Part shown: positions 43,165 to 52,683 of the stretch, piece by piece
Layout: the number at the start of each line of letters is the position of its first letter
How positions within the stretch are numbered: position 1 is the stretch's first letter
NCBI RefSeq assembly: GCF_943736995.1
Contig: NZ_OX031157.1
Span: forward strand, 620,001-684,000
Length of the DNA stretch: 64,000 bases
Direction: 5' to 3'
Source of the DNA: Sporosarcina sp. Marseille-Q4943
GTDB lineage: Bacteria > Bacillota > Bacilli > Bacillales_A > Planococcaceae
Notes under the pieces: generated by a model
What the model was told of the DNA's origin: nothing
What the model saw: only the letters and a program-made list of their open reading frames with translations
Database searches by the model: none
Program-made: the position numbers and the translations under genes

Positions 43165-44541
43165 TCATTTCGAAATTTCAACAGTGTAGTCAGCCAATAA
43201 TCTTGCACCGTAGCCTGTTGCTGATTTTGCGTAATAGCCAGATGCGCTTGACTTGCTCATCATGCCCGCCATGTCGACATGCAGCCATTTGCTGTTTTCC
43301 GGTACGAAGCGGCGTAGGAAAAGACCTGCCGTGATCGAGCCCGCAAAGTTCAAGGAACTGATATTGTTCATATCCGCGTAATCACTTGCCAATGACTTGT
43401 CGTATGCTTCAACTAACGGCATCGGCCAGACGAAATCGCCGTTTTGGTCGCCCAATTTTTTCATGACGAGAGACAATTCTTCATCACCGAATACGCCGCC
43501 AATTTCCGAGCCAAGTGCATTGACGATGGCGCCTGTCAACGTAGCGATGTCAACGATATATTCAGCATTCAATTCACCCGCACGGATAAGGGCATCCGCC
43601 AAAATGAGACGGCCTTCCGCGTCTGTATTGCCCACTTGAACGGTTTTTCCGTTTTTATAACGGATCACTTCGCCAGGGAATACGGAATTTGCATCCGGTG
43701 TGTTCTCTACCATCGGAATTAGAGCGACGACATTCACGTTCGCCTCTGAATCAACAAGTAGCTGCATTGCTCCTGCAACTGCCGCAGAACCACCCATGTC
43801 CATACGCATATCGCTTAAATCTTTACCGCTCTTCAAGCTGATACCACCTGTATCGAATGTCACGCCTTTACCGACAAGCGCCACTAGCGGTTTTGAAGCA
43901 TCCCCTTCATAATGAAGCTCTACGAATGATGGATTGTATTTACTGCCACGGCAAACAGTCAGTACACCGTTCATTTCCATCTCTTCAAGCTGCTCTTTGC
44001 CGTGAACGATTACTTCAACGCCTTTCCCTTCGAACTTCTCCTTCAAGACTTCCGGATATGTTTCAGGATTCAGAACGTCAGACACTTCGTTCATCAAGTC
44101 ACGTGAAAAAGCAGTTGCCGCTGCACGAATTTGTCCTGTTTGAACAGCTGCTTGCATATCGCTTTCATCGACGTGCAATTCCGTTTTGAATTGCTCCGCC
44201 TCAGATTTGTAAGTTAGAAATTGATAAGAACCGAGATCCCAGCCTTCCGCGAAAGCCGTGTAAACATCCTCTTTGTCGAGGCCCGCAAACACATTTCCTA
44301 AAACGTCTTCTTGTACAGTCGCTTTGTCTATTTTTTGCGACGCCAAATCACGTGCAATATTCCCTGCTATTGAACGGACCTTTTCCAAATTCGTCTTTTC
44401 CGCTTCCTTGATTGCGACATAATGCGTGTCTTCAATCAAGACCGAACAATGGCCAGTCTTCTGCTGCGCAACGTAACTTTTCCGTGTATCATTACCGCTA
44501 ATCAATTCATCGTTTGCAAATATGATCTTTACTTCTGACAT
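43165..44541 (-). CDS. pepA: Leucyl aminopeptidase (M17 family)
   Basis: A 458-residue cytosolic M17 aminopeptidase. The metal-binding and catalytic motifs are intact: VGKGVTFDTGGISLK, MRMDMGGSAAV and the signature NTDAEGRLIL. The N-terminal ~150 residues form the variable macro-like domain. It is a single gene with a terminator. Confidence 0.93.
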   Translation of the reverse strand: MSEVKIIFANDELISGNDTRKSYVAQQKTGHCSVLIEDTHYVAIKEAEKTNLEKVRSIAGNIARDLASQKIDKATVQEDVLGNVFAGLDKEDVYTAFAEGWDLGSYQFLTYKSEAEQFKTELHVDESDMQAAVQTGQIRAAATAFSRDLMNEVSDVLNPETYPEVLKEKFEGKGVEVIVHGKEQLEEMEMNGVLTVCRGSKYNPSFVELHYEGDASKPLVALVGKGVTFDTGGISLKSGKDLSDMRMDMGGSAAVAGAMQLLVDSEANVNVVALIPMVENTPDANSVFPGEVIRYKNGKTVQVGNTDAEGRLILADALIRAGELNAEYIVDIATLTGAIVNALGSEIGGVFGDEELSLVMKKLGDQNGDFVWPMPLVEAYDKSLASDYADMNNISSLNFAGSITAGLFLRRFVPENSKWLHVDMAGMMSKSSASGYYAKSATGYGARLLADYTVEISK

Positions 44542-44612
44542 TTCTCTTCCCCCTAAATCTATTTATTTCGAGTACAGAAATAGTTTACCATATGTCAGCT
44601 TTTTTAAAAGAA

Positions 44613-44768
44613 TTATCTTTTATCGGCAATGACAAGGCAGAACGTAGCAAAAGGACCTAATAACAGCGATAGCAAAAACCAATTCAGCCCGCTTCTATTT
44701 TTCCCTTGTGCAATCCCGGCGTTGATTAAAGCAAGTGTCCCCCACCCTACGAAATAGCTTCCTTCCAT
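44613..44768 (-). CDS. Small membrane protein, 51 residues
   Basis: A short open frame with a strong ribosome site (AGGAGG, seven bases before the ATG at 44768). It has two hydrophobic stretches: YFVGWGTLALINAGIA and WFLLSLLLGPFATFCLVIA, separated by QGKNRSGLN. The pattern (Gly-rich linker, aromatic residues, GPFATF) resembles small phage-like or 'antitermination NusG-like' annotated membrane peptides, but I cannot name the family. It accounts for the otherwise empty 400-base gap here. Confidence 0.66.
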   Translation of the reverse strand: MEGSYFVGWGTLALINAGIAQGKNRSGLNWFLLSLLLGPFATFCLVIADKR

Positions 44769-44849
44769 ACCATTTCCTCCTTCTAGATGTCATACTTTCT
44801 ATACGTCTAATCGATGGAAAAGTTTCGGATAAAAGGTTCATCCAGTACC

Positions 44850-44878
44850 TTGCATTGAACAATACCGTGTGCTATATT
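44850..44878 (+). promoter_or_regulatory. Sigma-A promoter of the padR operon
   Basis: TTGCAT and TATATT are separated by 17 bases; the -10 box is about 67 bases before the padR ATG. Confidence 0.6.
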
Positions 44879-44945
44879 GTACCCAACCAGTATGTTTTAT
44901 AAATCAGTAGTGTTCATTGAATGGTACCGGAAAGGAGTATGAAGC

Positions 44946-45269
44946 ATGAATATTCAATTCAAAAAAGGCGTCTTAAACCTTTGCGTCCTCGTCCTTTTGG
45001 ATAAACAGGATCGATACGGCTATGAGCTCGTCCAGAAGATTTCCGACCAGATTTCCATTTCCGAAGGCTCTGTCTATCCGTTGCTGCGCCGTCTGACGAA
45101 AGAAGGTTATTTTACGACATATCTTCAGGAATCAACAGAAGGCCCTCCCCGCAAGTACTACAAATTGACGGATGCCGGGCGGGACTACTTGCATGAGCAG
45201 TTGGATGAGTGGCGCAGTTTTACTAATGGAGTCAATACATTGATCGAGGAGGGCATTCGCCATGACTGA
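44946..45269 (+). CDS. PadR family transcriptional regulator
   Basis: A 107-residue PadR-type winged-helix regulator: [41 protein letters not shown] and [13 protein letters not shown]. It overlaps the next gene by eight bases. PadR genes coupled to HAAS/DUF1700 proteins usually control their own operon and respond to envelope conditions. Confidence 0.92.
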   Translation: MNIQFKKGVLNLCVLVLLDKQDRYGYELVQKISDQISISEGSVYPLLRRLTKEGYFTTYLQESTEGPPRKYYKLTDAGRDYLHEQLDEWRSFTNGVNTLIEEGIRHD

Positions 45270-46293
45270 AAACCAATTTATCAATGAGCTCGAACACGCT
45301 TTGAAACGTTTGCCTGCAGATGAAAGAAACGACATTCTCCAAGATATCCGCGAATACTTTTTGAATGGTCGCGATGATGGAAAAGAGGATGAGGAAATCG
45401 CAGCATCCCTTGGCTCACCTGCAATTATTGCAGCTGAACTATTGGAAGCTTACCCGTTCAAGGAAACAGCTGACATGAATGTGAGTCCGACAAGTGAAGT
45501 GATCACGATCCAGGATGACAGTTTTACAAAAGTGGATATCGAAGTTCAGCACGGCTCCCTTGCCGTCTTACCTTCCGAAACCGATGAATCGAGAATCGAA
45601 CTTACCGGGGCAAAAGAGAAACTGGAACTTACCGCGGAGATTATAGGAGATACGCTCCGGATCAAATTAAAAAGCAAAACGCATTGGTTATTCTTGTTCA
45701 ATTTCAATACGAAGGGTGTGGCATTGAACGTGTTCATTCCAAAGAAATTGTACCAATCCATTTCCATGAAATCGGATAATGGCAGAATCAACGCTGAAAA
45801 ATTGATTGGGAAACAGATCGAGTGCCGCACAGATAACGGTCGCATTGAACTTACCGAGCTTGCAGCGACTTCACTCGATGCGGAGACGGATAACGGCCGA
45901 ATTGAAATTTCGAAAGTGCAGACAGACCGACTGAAGGCAAAAACGGATAATGGCCGGGTGACGATGAGACATATCGAAGCCGATTCGATTTTTGCTGAAT
46001 CGGATAATGGACGCATCGAGTTCGACCAAGTCGACGGGGAGCTTACTGCAATCACAGACAATGGCCGGATTGTCCTCGCTGGCGAACATTTAGATCGCAA
46101 TATCGACTTCCAGACGGATAATGGAAGCATCGAAATTACAACGACGCGCAAGGCGACCAATGCGACAATTCTTGCCAAAACAGGACACGGACGTATCGAT
46201 ATTTATGGCGATCGCAATTCACGCAGCCGCTTCGGAGCGGAATTGCACCAGATTCAATTGAAATCGGATAACGGAAGGATAACTGTTAGATAA
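45262..46293 (+). CDS. HAAS-domain (DUF1700) plus DUF4097 beta-solenoid protein
   Basis: A 343-residue protein. Residues 1-65 form the HAAS/DUF1700 helical domain ([41 protein letters not shown]). The rest is a DUF4097 solenoid with nine repeats of a [ST]DNGR-type turn, roughly every 18-24 residues (SDNGRI, TDNGRI, TDNGRV and so on). No membrane helix is visible. DUF4097 proteins such as LiaG belong to envelope-stress operons. The PadR partner is coupled. Confidence 0.84.
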   Translation: MTENQFINELEHALKRLPADERNDILQDIREYFLNGRDDGKEDEEIAASLGSPAIIAAELLEAYPFKETADMNVSPTSEVITIQDDSFTKVDIEVQHGSLAVLPSETDESRIELTGAKEKLELTAEIIGDTLRIKLKSKTHWLFLFNFNTKGVALNVFIPKKLYQSISMKSDNGRINAEKLIGKQIECRTDNGRIELTELAATSLDAETDNGRIEISKVQTDRLKAKTDNGRVTMRHIEADSIFAESDNGRIEFDQVDGELTAITDNGRIVLAGEHLDRNIDFQTDNGSIEITTTRKATNATILAKTGHGRIDIYGDRNSRSRFGAELHQIQLKSDNGRITVR

Positions 46294-46330
46294 TTCTATA
46301 GTCAACTTTCGGTAGTAAATGAACGGATCC

Positions 46331-46383
46331 AATAGATAACTCCAGCTATTCAATAGATAACTTTCCATATACAATCGATAACT
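46331..46383 (-). repeat. 21-bp-phased degenerate repeat array B
   Basis: On the plus strand AATAGATAACT (46331), AATAGATAACT (46352) and AATCGATAACT (46373) are exactly 21 bases apart. On the minus strand the heads read TTATCKATT, the same family as the TTMTCGTTC heads at 8306 and 59089. It ends directly at the terminator of the DUF4097 gene. Confidence 0.7.
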
Positions 46384-46415
46384 AAAAGAGGGCGAATCCT
46401 GCCCTCTTTTATATT
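46384..46415 (+). terminator. Intrinsic terminator of the padR operon
   Basis: AAAAGAGGGC and GCCCTCTTTT form a ten-base stem with a seven-base loop, followed by ATATTT. It starts right after array B. Confidence 0.82.
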
Positions 46416-46519
46416 TGAATGAAATTAAAACGATTGAATATGATATAGTGAGGCATCGAACCTTGTATATACGATTATTAACAATCGCTTTCATACTCCA
46501 ATTGAAAAGAGGTCTTGCC

Positions 46520-46972
46520 ATGGTTATGATTTTTGTTGATGCGGATGGCTGTCCAGTCGTAAATGAAACGATTTCCATTGCAAAGAAATTCAATTTACCT
46601 TGCACGCTCATTTGTGACACAGCCCATGAAATGCATCGTGAAGGGGCAGAGACGATCATCGTTTCGAAGGGTGCAGATGCTGTCGATTTTGTCCTTGTCA
46701 ATAAAGTTCAAAAAGGTGATATTGTCGTTACGCAGGACTATGGATTAGCGGCCATGGTGTTAGCGAAGCAAGGACACCCGATTGATCAGAACGGCAGACT
46801 GTATACAAACGAAAATATCGACCAACTATTATTCGCTAGACATGCCGCACAGAAAATCAGAATGGCGGGAGGACGTCTTCGCGGCCCTAAAAAACGATCG
46901 AAAGAGAGCAATGAAAAATTCAAGGAAAACTTCCGCAACTTGTGTAAACTGATACTTACTCCACCTGATTGA
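46520..46972 (+). CDS. yqxD: UPF0178 (YaiI/YqxD) family protein
   Basis: A 150-residue DUF188 protein with a PIN-like fold: IFVDADGCPVVNE, DFVLVNKVQKGDIVVTQDYGLAA and the C-terminal GGRLRGPKKRS. The acidic residues suggest a nuclease-like site, but no activity is established. The ATG at 46520 has AAGAGG seven bases upstream; the frame is open for 35 codons before it. Confidence 0.88.
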   Translation: MVMIFVDADGCPVVNETISIAKKFNLPCTLICDTAHEMHREGAETIIVSKGADAVDFVLVNKVQKGDIVVTQDYGLAAMVLAKQGHPIDQNGRLYTNENIDQLLFARHAAQKIRMAGGRLRGPKKRSKESNEKFKENFRNLCKLILTPPD

Positions 46973-47122
46973 AGCCCGCTCTTTTGCCGGGCTTTCATAT
47001 TCGTTTCCCCCAGTACATAAACTGCAGTAACCAAACTCCTACATAGAGTGTTTTTCCAGATTATAATGTTTAGTAACTGTCTTCTAAGGTTAGAGAGTGA
47101 TAAAGATATCGGAGGTCTATCC

Positions 47123-48202
47123 ATGCCAAAAATTCTTTCTGTCAGCACTGTCCTGCCTCCCCATGAAGTGAAGCAGGCGGAAGCTGTTGAACTGACCCGC
47201 TCCCTTTTCAGCCGGAAATTCAAAGATATTGAACGGCTATTGAAAGTCTTTCAAAACGGCGATATCGAGAAGAGGGATGTTTGCATGCCACTTGAGTGGT
47301 ATGGGCAAGCTCATGATTTTGAAGAGCGGAATGATTTATACATCAAACATGCCGTTGATTTTGGTGTGAAAGCTGTACAAGCGTGCCTGTTGCAATCGAC
47401 TACATTGACTGAAGCAGTCGCCCCTTCGGAGATCGACGCGATTTTCTTCATTTCAAGTTCAGGCATTGCGACGCCGAGCATTGAAGCCCGCATCATGAAC
47501 AGGCTCCCTTTCCGAGATGATGTGAAGCGGATTCCGATTTGGGGATTAGGTTGTGCGGGAGGGGCTGCGGGTGTGAGCCGGGCATTCGAATATTGCAAAG
47601 CCTTTCCGAAAGCGAACGTATTGGTGCTCTCCATCGAGCTCTGCAGTTTGACGTTCCAAAAAGACGATTATTCGAAGAGCAATCTTGTTGGAGTGTCCTT
47701 GTTCTCCGACGGTGTCGCCTGTGCGCTAATTTCGGGGGATCAATCCGAAATCGCTGTTGACATTCCGGTCCCCTCAATCATTGGCACGACTTCAAAATGG
47801 ATGCCCGATTCGGAGGACGTCATGGGATGGGATATTAAAAACAATGGGTTGTATGTCATTTTCTCGAAAAGCATTCCGTCCATCATCACGAACTGGCTAG
47901 GTCCGTTTGTGCACGAATTCCTTGATTCTTATCATTTGGACAAAGACGATATCACTCATTTTGTTGCACATCCTGGCGGTAAAAAAGTATTGACGGCGTA
48001 TGAGGATTCATTAGGATTTGACAGTTCAAAAACTGACATTTCGCGGGATGTGTTGCGGAATCACGGCAATATGTCCTCCCCGACGGTCCTTTACGTACTG
48101 AAGCGATTTATGGAATCCGAACCTGCGGTAGGCGATTATGGATTGATGGCCGCGCTTGGCCCGGGATTTTGCGGTGAATTGCTTTTGTTGAAGTGGGATT
48201 GA
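47123..48202 (+). CDS. bpsA: Type III polyketide synthase (alkylpyrone synthase)
   Basis: A 359-residue chalcone-synthase-like enzyme. The catalytic triad is visible: Cys in GLGCAGGAAG, His in VAHPGGKKV, Asn in LRNHGNMSSP. In Bacillus subtilis BpsA (BcsA) makes triketide pyrones from long-chain acyl-CoA. The ATG at 47123 has GGAGG seven bases upstream. The bpsB methyltransferase gene follows after ten bases, as in Bacillus. Confidence 0.92.
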   Translation: MPKILSVSTVLPPHEVKQAEAVELTRSLFSRKFKDIERLLKVFQNGDIEKRDVCMPLEWYGQAHDFEERNDLYIKHAVDFGVKAVQACLLQSTTLTEAVAPSEIDAIFFISSSGIATPSIEARIMNRLPFRDDVKRIPIWGLGCAGGAAGVSRAFEYCKAFPKANVLVLSIELCSLTFQKDDYSKSNLVGVSLFSDGVACALISGDQSEIAVDIPVPSIIGTTSKWMPDSEDVMGWDIKNNGLYVIFSKSIPSIITNWLGPFVHEFLDSYHLDKDDITHFVAHPGGKKVLTAYEDSLGFDSSKTDISRDVLRNHGNMSSPTVLYVLKRFMESEPAVGDYGLMAALGPGFCGELLLLKWD

Positions 48203-48212
48203 GGTGTTATGA

Positions 48213-48746
48213 ATGATTATCGGTATCGTCCTTTCCATCATCATTTTGCAGCGGATCATTGAACTGGTCATCGCTAAACGGAACGAAAAATGGATGAAAA
48301 GCCAAGGCGCCTTTGAAGCGGGCGCATCTCATTATCCATATATGGTCGCGATGCACGTATTCTTTTTTATCGCTCTCATTACGGAAGTATTATTCTTCCA
48401 ACGCCAACTTTCCGCAATTTGGCCGATTTGGTTGGCAATATTTTTGGCGGCGCAACTACTGAGAATTTGGTGCCTCACTTCATTAGGGAAGTTTTGGAAC
48501 ACAAAAATCATCGTCCTTCCGAATGCGCAGGTTGTTCGAAAAGGACCTTACAAATGGTTACGGCATCCGAATTACATGATTGTCGCTACCGAGCTGCTCG
48601 TCTTGCCGTTGTTATTCAATGCCTTTATTACCGCGGTCGTCTTTTCACTCCTCAATATTTGGATGATGTCGGTGCGGATTCCGGCGGAGGAACAGGCACT
48701 TCGGAAAGCAACGAATTATACGGAAGAATTTCAGTTGAATAAATGA
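48213..48746 (+). CDS. bpsB: Isoprenylcysteine carboxyl methyltransferase-like protein (alkylpyrone O-methyltransferase)
   Basis: A 177-residue membrane protein of the ICMT family, with about five hydrophobic segments and the conserved C-terminal GPYKWLRHPNYM and EEQALRK motifs. In Bacillus subtilis BpsB (YpbQ) methylates the alkylpyrones made by BpsA. The first codons give a membrane segment directly (IIGIVLSIIILQRIIELV). Last gene of the bpsAB pair. Confidence 0.9.
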   Translation: MIIGIVLSIIILQRIIELVIAKRNEKWMKSQGAFEAGASHYPYMVAMHVFFFIALITEVLFFQRQLSAIWPIWLAIFLAAQLLRIWCLTSLGKFWNTKIIVLPNAQVVRKGPYKWLRHPNYMIVATELLVLPLLFNAFITAVVFSLLNIWMMSVRIPAEEQALRKATNYTEEFQLNK

Positions 48747-48747
48747 C

Positions 48748-48785
48748 AAAACACCGAGGGGCAGTTTCCTCGGTGTTTCGTTTTA
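48748..48785 (+). terminator. Intrinsic terminator between bpsB and the NhaC-family gene
   Basis: AACACCGAGG/CCTCGGTGTT stem with an eight-base loop, then CGTTTT. The A/T content on both sides allows it to serve both convergent genes. Confidence 0.84.
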
Positions 48786-50165
48786 TTAAGAAATACGTGT
48801 CAATGTTTTCCCCATATACCCGAACAAAATCGTCAATATCGGCGATAACAGGCAAAAGAATGCGAAAGGCAAATAGTCGATCGTCGAAACGCCTAACACT
48901 TTCGTAATGAAAATGCCGCATACGCTCCATGGAACGAGCGGATTTACTACCGTCCCCGCATCTTCCATAACCCGGCTCAAGTTTTTATTCGCAAGGCCGA
49001 CTTTCTCGTATTGTGTTTGGAACGCCTGCCCTGTCAATAAAATCGACAAGTATTGTTCGCCGATCAATACGTTGATGCCGATTGCTGTCATAGCGGAAGC
49101 CATAATGACGGAAGACACTTTCTTCAACAACATTTCAATCTGTGCCAACAAACTTTGGACAATTCCTAACGTGAACAACAACCCACCCATGCTGAGCGCC
49201 AATAACACTAGAGCAACTGTAAACATCATGCTTTCCATGCCGCCACGCGTCAGTAAAGCGTCAACGGCCTCTACGCCCGTCGCGGAGACGTAACCGCTAA
49301 ATAATATTGCGAGCACTTTCGAAAATCCAATGCTTTGATGGAGAAATGAAAGTAGGACTGCGACAGCCGAACTGATTGCCAACGTAAGAAAAGCGGGGAC
49401 TCTTGCAATCGTCAATACAAATAGAGCGACGAGCGGAAGGACCGTATACCAATGAATCATCCCTGTATCCAGCAATGTCTCTTGAAACATCGAAATCTTA
49501 TCGAACTCCCCTGTCGTCACGTCCGGCGATATAACACCGAAGACAATCAATGATATGATGAATGCCGGCATTGTCGTCCATCCCATATTGCGGATATGCT
49601 CAAAAAGATCAACTCCTACGATCGAGGACGCAAGGTTCGTCGTATCTGATAACGGCGACATTTTATCGCCAAAGAACGCACCTGAAACGATAGCACCCGC
49701 CGCAATCGGCAACGAAAGTTCGAGGACACTTGCCATCCCGATGAATGCCACGCCGACAGTCGCCACCGTTGTCAGGGAGCTTCCGATCGAGACGCCGACG
49801 ATAGCCGTGACGACGAAAACAATCGCAAAAAAGAATGTAGGTGTAATTAAGTGAAATCCTGCGTAAATTAACGTAGGAATCGTTCCGCTCATCATCCAGC
49901 TGCTAATAAGAATGCCGATGAAGAAAAAGAGGAAAACCGCCCCCATGCCGGCCCCGGCACCTTCCACCAATCCTTTTTCAAGCTTTTTGAAAGGAATCCT
50001 TTTCAGCAGGCCGTATCCGATCAACAATAATATTGATAATAGAATCGGTAAATGAGGGACGGATTCGAATTTTATAATACTAACACTGATCATCGCCACG
50101 ATGCCGAAAACGAGTAAGGCCGATTCCCAAAACGCGGGCGAATGGATCGCTTTTATTTGAAACAT
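48786..50165 (-). CDS. NhaC-family transporter, probable tyrosine transporter under T-box control
   Basis: A 459-residue, about 11-12 helix protein of the NhaC Na+/H+ antiporter family. Features are FFFIGILISSWMMSGTIP, VGVSIGSSLTTVATVG and the SGAFFGDKMSPLSDTTNLASS loop. AGGAGG lies eight bases before the ATG. The gene is preceded by a T-box with a Tyr (TAC) specifier, so its expression should rise when tyrosyl-tRNA is uncharged. Comparative genomics has placed NhaC-type genes under Tyr T-boxes as candidate tyrosine transporters; a sodium/proton role is therefore less likely. Confidence 0.8.
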   Translation of the reverse strand: MFQIKAIHSPAFWESALLVFGIVAMISVSIIKFESVPHLPILLSILLLIGYGLLKRIPFKKLEKGLVEGAGAGMGAVFLFFFIGILISSWMMSGTIPTLIYAGFHLITPTFFFAIVFVVTAIVGVSIGSSLTTVATVGVAFIGMASVLELSLPIAAGAIVSGAFFGDKMSPLSDTTNLASSIVGVDLFEHIRNMGWTTMPAFIISLIVFGVISPDVTTGEFDKISMFQETLLDTGMIHWYTVLPLVALFVLTIARVPAFLTLAISSAVAVLLSFLHQSIGFSKVLAILFSGYVSATGVEAVDALLTRGGMESMMFTVALVLLALSMGGLLFTLGIVQSLLAQIEMLLKKVSSVIMASAMTAIGINVLIGEQYLSILLTGQAFQTQYEKVGLANKNLSRVMEDAGTVVNPLVPWSVCGIFITKVLGVSTIDYLPFAFFCLLSPILTILFGYMGKTLTRIS

Positions 50166-50195
50166 AATGCACTCCTCCTAGTATTTATCATGAAC

Positions 50196-50405
50196 ACAAA
50201 AAACTCCTTCCATCCCTTAGATAAGGGACGAAGGAGCTCTCCGCGATACCACCCTGATTGACGACAGGCAAGCCTGCAGTCCACTTCATTTCAATTGGAG
50301 AACAACTGTCGGTGTACTTCATGCCTGCTGCTGCCTGAATTTGCACTATCCATTCAGTCTCTTTTTGCTGCCCACAACAGGATTACTATGTCGACTCTCC
50401 GTAAC
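50196..50405 (-). promoter_or_regulatory. T-box riboswitch with tyrosine specifier
   Basis: The T-box sequence AGGGTGGTATCGCG is at 50255-50242 (minus strand). Stem I closes with GGAGA/TCTCC. The codon TAC followed by A lies on its 3' side at 50316-50314 (GAAGTACACC), the usual specifier position, and codes for Tyr. TGGT in the T-box fits a discriminator base A, as in tRNA-Tyr. The downstream terminator (50238-50196) is a stable stem with TTTTTT. The antiterminator would use the T-box bulge. Confidence 0.86.
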
Positions 50406-50434
50406 GTATTCGTTTCAAATGTGATTATGTTTGT

Positions 50435-50462
50435 ATATTACCAGCCTTGCGGGATAAGTCAA
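50435..50462 (-). promoter_or_regulatory. Sigma-A promoter of the T-box leader
   Basis: On the minus strand TTGACT and TAATAT are separated by 16 bases; an overlapping TATACA with a 19-base spacer is an alternative. It lies just upstream of T-box stem I. Confidence 0.6.
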
Positions 50463-50492
50463 CAGTCCATCGGTCCGATTTTAAAAATCAAA

Positions 50493-50535
50493 TAAAAAAG
50501 TCGCCGTACCCGTAGCGTAAACGGGTATGGCAACT
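50493..50535 (-). terminator. Intrinsic terminator of katE
   Basis: AGTTGCCATACCCGT pairs with ACGGGTACGGCGACT (two mismatches or wobbles), followed by TTTTTT on the minus strand. It lies about ten bases after the katE stop codon. Confidence 0.85.
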
Positions 50536-50543
50536 TACGTATC

Positions 50544-52610
50544 CTATTCTTCCCAGCCGTAAACTTTTCGGTTCCAATGGCGATGTGCAGCTACAGCATT
50601 GATAAAGTTGTCGGCAAATGCACCGTCATTCTCGTTCATAATGATGCCCGGCCCTGCATCAGCGTCAGACGCTTCGAAAAACACTTTTCCAGTGGATGCG
50701 ATGCCGATCGTCTTGTAATGCTTATATGCCTCATTAATGAAATCGACAATATCCATTGTGAATTTCTTCATATTGTCTGCTTCGCCACCAACTACATAGA
50801 TGGCATCGTATAACGTTGGATGGACAGTTAAGAAGGTTTCATCAATCTCAACAGCCAAATCATTTTCACCGTATCGGACACCGAATTTTTCTCCGACGAG
50901 GTCGACATTCATTCCCGCCTTCAAGCACGATGAGACGAGCGATTCGACTTCATCCCCAACGAATCCGCTACCGATTAGGATTGCGACTTTGCGGGTGTCT
51001 GGCAGCATTGTTGTCGTCATTTGACTCAAGGCAGGAGATGATTTCGTGACAGGTGATTCTTTAGCTTCTGTCGGGAATTGTGCACCAACGGCTTCCGCGA
51101 CTGCCGTTGCCAATCCGACATCCACATTTGCAAACATATCTACGACTTGCTGTCTAACGCTCATGCTCTTCACCTTGCCGACTTCGAAACTGAAGGCATC
51201 AACGATATGCTTCTTCTCGGTAAGTGACATACTGTTCCAGAAAAGCTTCGCCTGTGAAAAATGGTCCGCGAATGATTCACTGCGCGCTTGGATTTTTCGG
51301 CCTTCAACTTTTTCTTGATAGTGGGCGTAACCGCCTTCCTCCTCGGTTGAAACGGAAGGGGTATTATCCGCCAATGAATTTTTGTGGTAGCTCACTTGGC
51401 CGACATTGATCGTCTGCCTGCCGTACCCATCACGCTGGTTATTATGGAATGGACATACCGGACGATTGATCGGGAGTTCGTGGAAATTTGGTCCTCCCAA
51501 TCTGATCAGCTGTGTATCCGTATACGAAAATAATCGCCCTTGCAATAATGGGTCGTTCGTGAAGTCGATGCCCGGAACGACATTCCCAGGATGAAACGCG
51601 ACTTGCTCGGTTTCCGCGAACACATTATCCACATTTCGGTTCAATGTCATCTTACCGATGATTTTGACGGGCACTTGCTCTTCTGGCCATATCTTCGTCG
51701 GATCTAAAATATCGAAGTCGAACATGAATTCATCTTTCTCTTCGATAAGCTGAACGCCCAATTCAAACTCGACGAAATCTCCTCTTTCAATCGCTTCCCA
51801 TAAGTCTCTCCGATGGAAGTCGGGATCTTTACCGTTGATCTTTTGGGCTTCATCCCAAACTAATGAATGCACACCGAGTTTCGGCTTCCAGTGGAACTTC
51901 ACGAAATGCGCAATTCCCTCTTCATTGACGAAACGGAACGTATGCACTCCGAATCCTTCCATCATCCTGAAGCTTCTCGGAATCGTTCGGTCGGACATAT
52001 GCCACATGATCATATGTGCCGATTCCTGATTGTTTGCAACGAAATCCCAAAATGTGTCGTGCGCGGAAGCGGCTTGCGGCATTTCATTATGCGGCTCAGG
52101 TTTGACAGCGTGAATTAGATCTGGGAACTTAATGGCGTCCTGGATGAAAAACACGGGGATGTTATTTCCGACGAGGTCATAATTCCCTTCTTCCGTATAA
52201 AACTTTACGGCGAATCCACGGACGTCCCGTACCGTCTCGCCGGATCCGCGGCTTCCTGCAACAGTCGAAAACCGTGTGAAAACGGGAGTCTTCGAACCTG
52301 GTTCCTGCAAGAAGGCGGCTTTCGTATATTTTTTCATCGACTCATACAATTCGAATTCCCCATGAGCTGCAAATCCTCTCGCATGGACGACCCGCTCGGG
52401 AATCCGTTCATGGTCGAAATGAGTCATCTTCTCACGGAAATGGAAGTCTTCCATAAGGGTCGGTCCCCGGTATCCGGCTTTTAATGAATGCTCATCCTCC
52501 GAGATTTTCAACCCTTGATTTGTCGTCATTCTCTTCCCTTTGTCGAGTGATCGATAATGTTCCAATTGTTTATCCTTGCTGTTAGCATCTACGGAATGGT
52601 TTCTATCCAT
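50544..52610 (-). CDS. katE: Large-subunit catalase (HPII/KatE type)
   Basis: A 688-residue clade-2 catalase. The N-terminal part holds the active-site His ([18 protein letters not shown]), Asn ([11 protein letters not shown]) and the haem-ligand Tyr ([15 protein letters not shown]). The C-terminal ~150 residues form the class-I glutaminase-like domain of large catalases ([19 protein letters not shown]). It removes hydrogen peroxide and is often a general-stress or spore-associated enzyme. It begins with ATG and is monocistronic. Confidence 0.95.
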   Translation of the reverse strand: MDRNHSVDANSKDKQLEHYRSLDKGKRMTTNQGLKISEDEHSLKAGYRGPTLMEDFHFREKMTHFDHERIPERVVHARGFAAHGEFELYESMKKYTKAAFLQEPGSKTPVFTRFSTVAGSRGSGETVRDVRGFAVKFYTEEGNYDLVGNNIPVFFIQDAIKFPDLIHAVKPEPHNEMPQAASAHDTFWDFVANNQESAHMIMWHMSDRTIPRSFRMMEGFGVHTFRFVNEEGIAHFVKFHWKPKLGVHSLVWDEAQKINGKDPDFHRRDLWEAIERGDFVEFELGVQLIEEKDEFMFDFDILDPTKIWPEEQVPVKIIGKMTLNRNVDNVFAETEQVAFHPGNVVPGIDFTNDPLLQGRLFSYTDTQLIRLGGPNFHELPINRPVCPFHNNQRDGYGRQTINVGQVSYHKNSLADNTPSVSTEEEGGYAHYQEKVEGRKIQARSESFADHFSQAKLFWNSMSLTEKKHIVDAFSFEVGKVKSMSVRQQVVDMFANVDVGLATAVAEAVGAQFPTEAKESPVTKSSPALSQMTTTMLPDTRKVAILIGSGFVGDEVESLVSSCLKAGMNVDLVGEKFGVRYGENDLAVEIDETFLTVHPTLYDAIYVVGGEADNMKKFTMDIVDFINEAYKHYKTIGIASTGKVFFEASDADAGPGIIMNENDGAFADNFINAVAAHRHWNRKVYGWEE

Positions 52611-52683
52611 TTCATTTCCTCCATTCGGTTTCAGTAGTCTCCTACTCTATTCCCGTCAAGAGATTCTCCAAACAAACAGCAAA

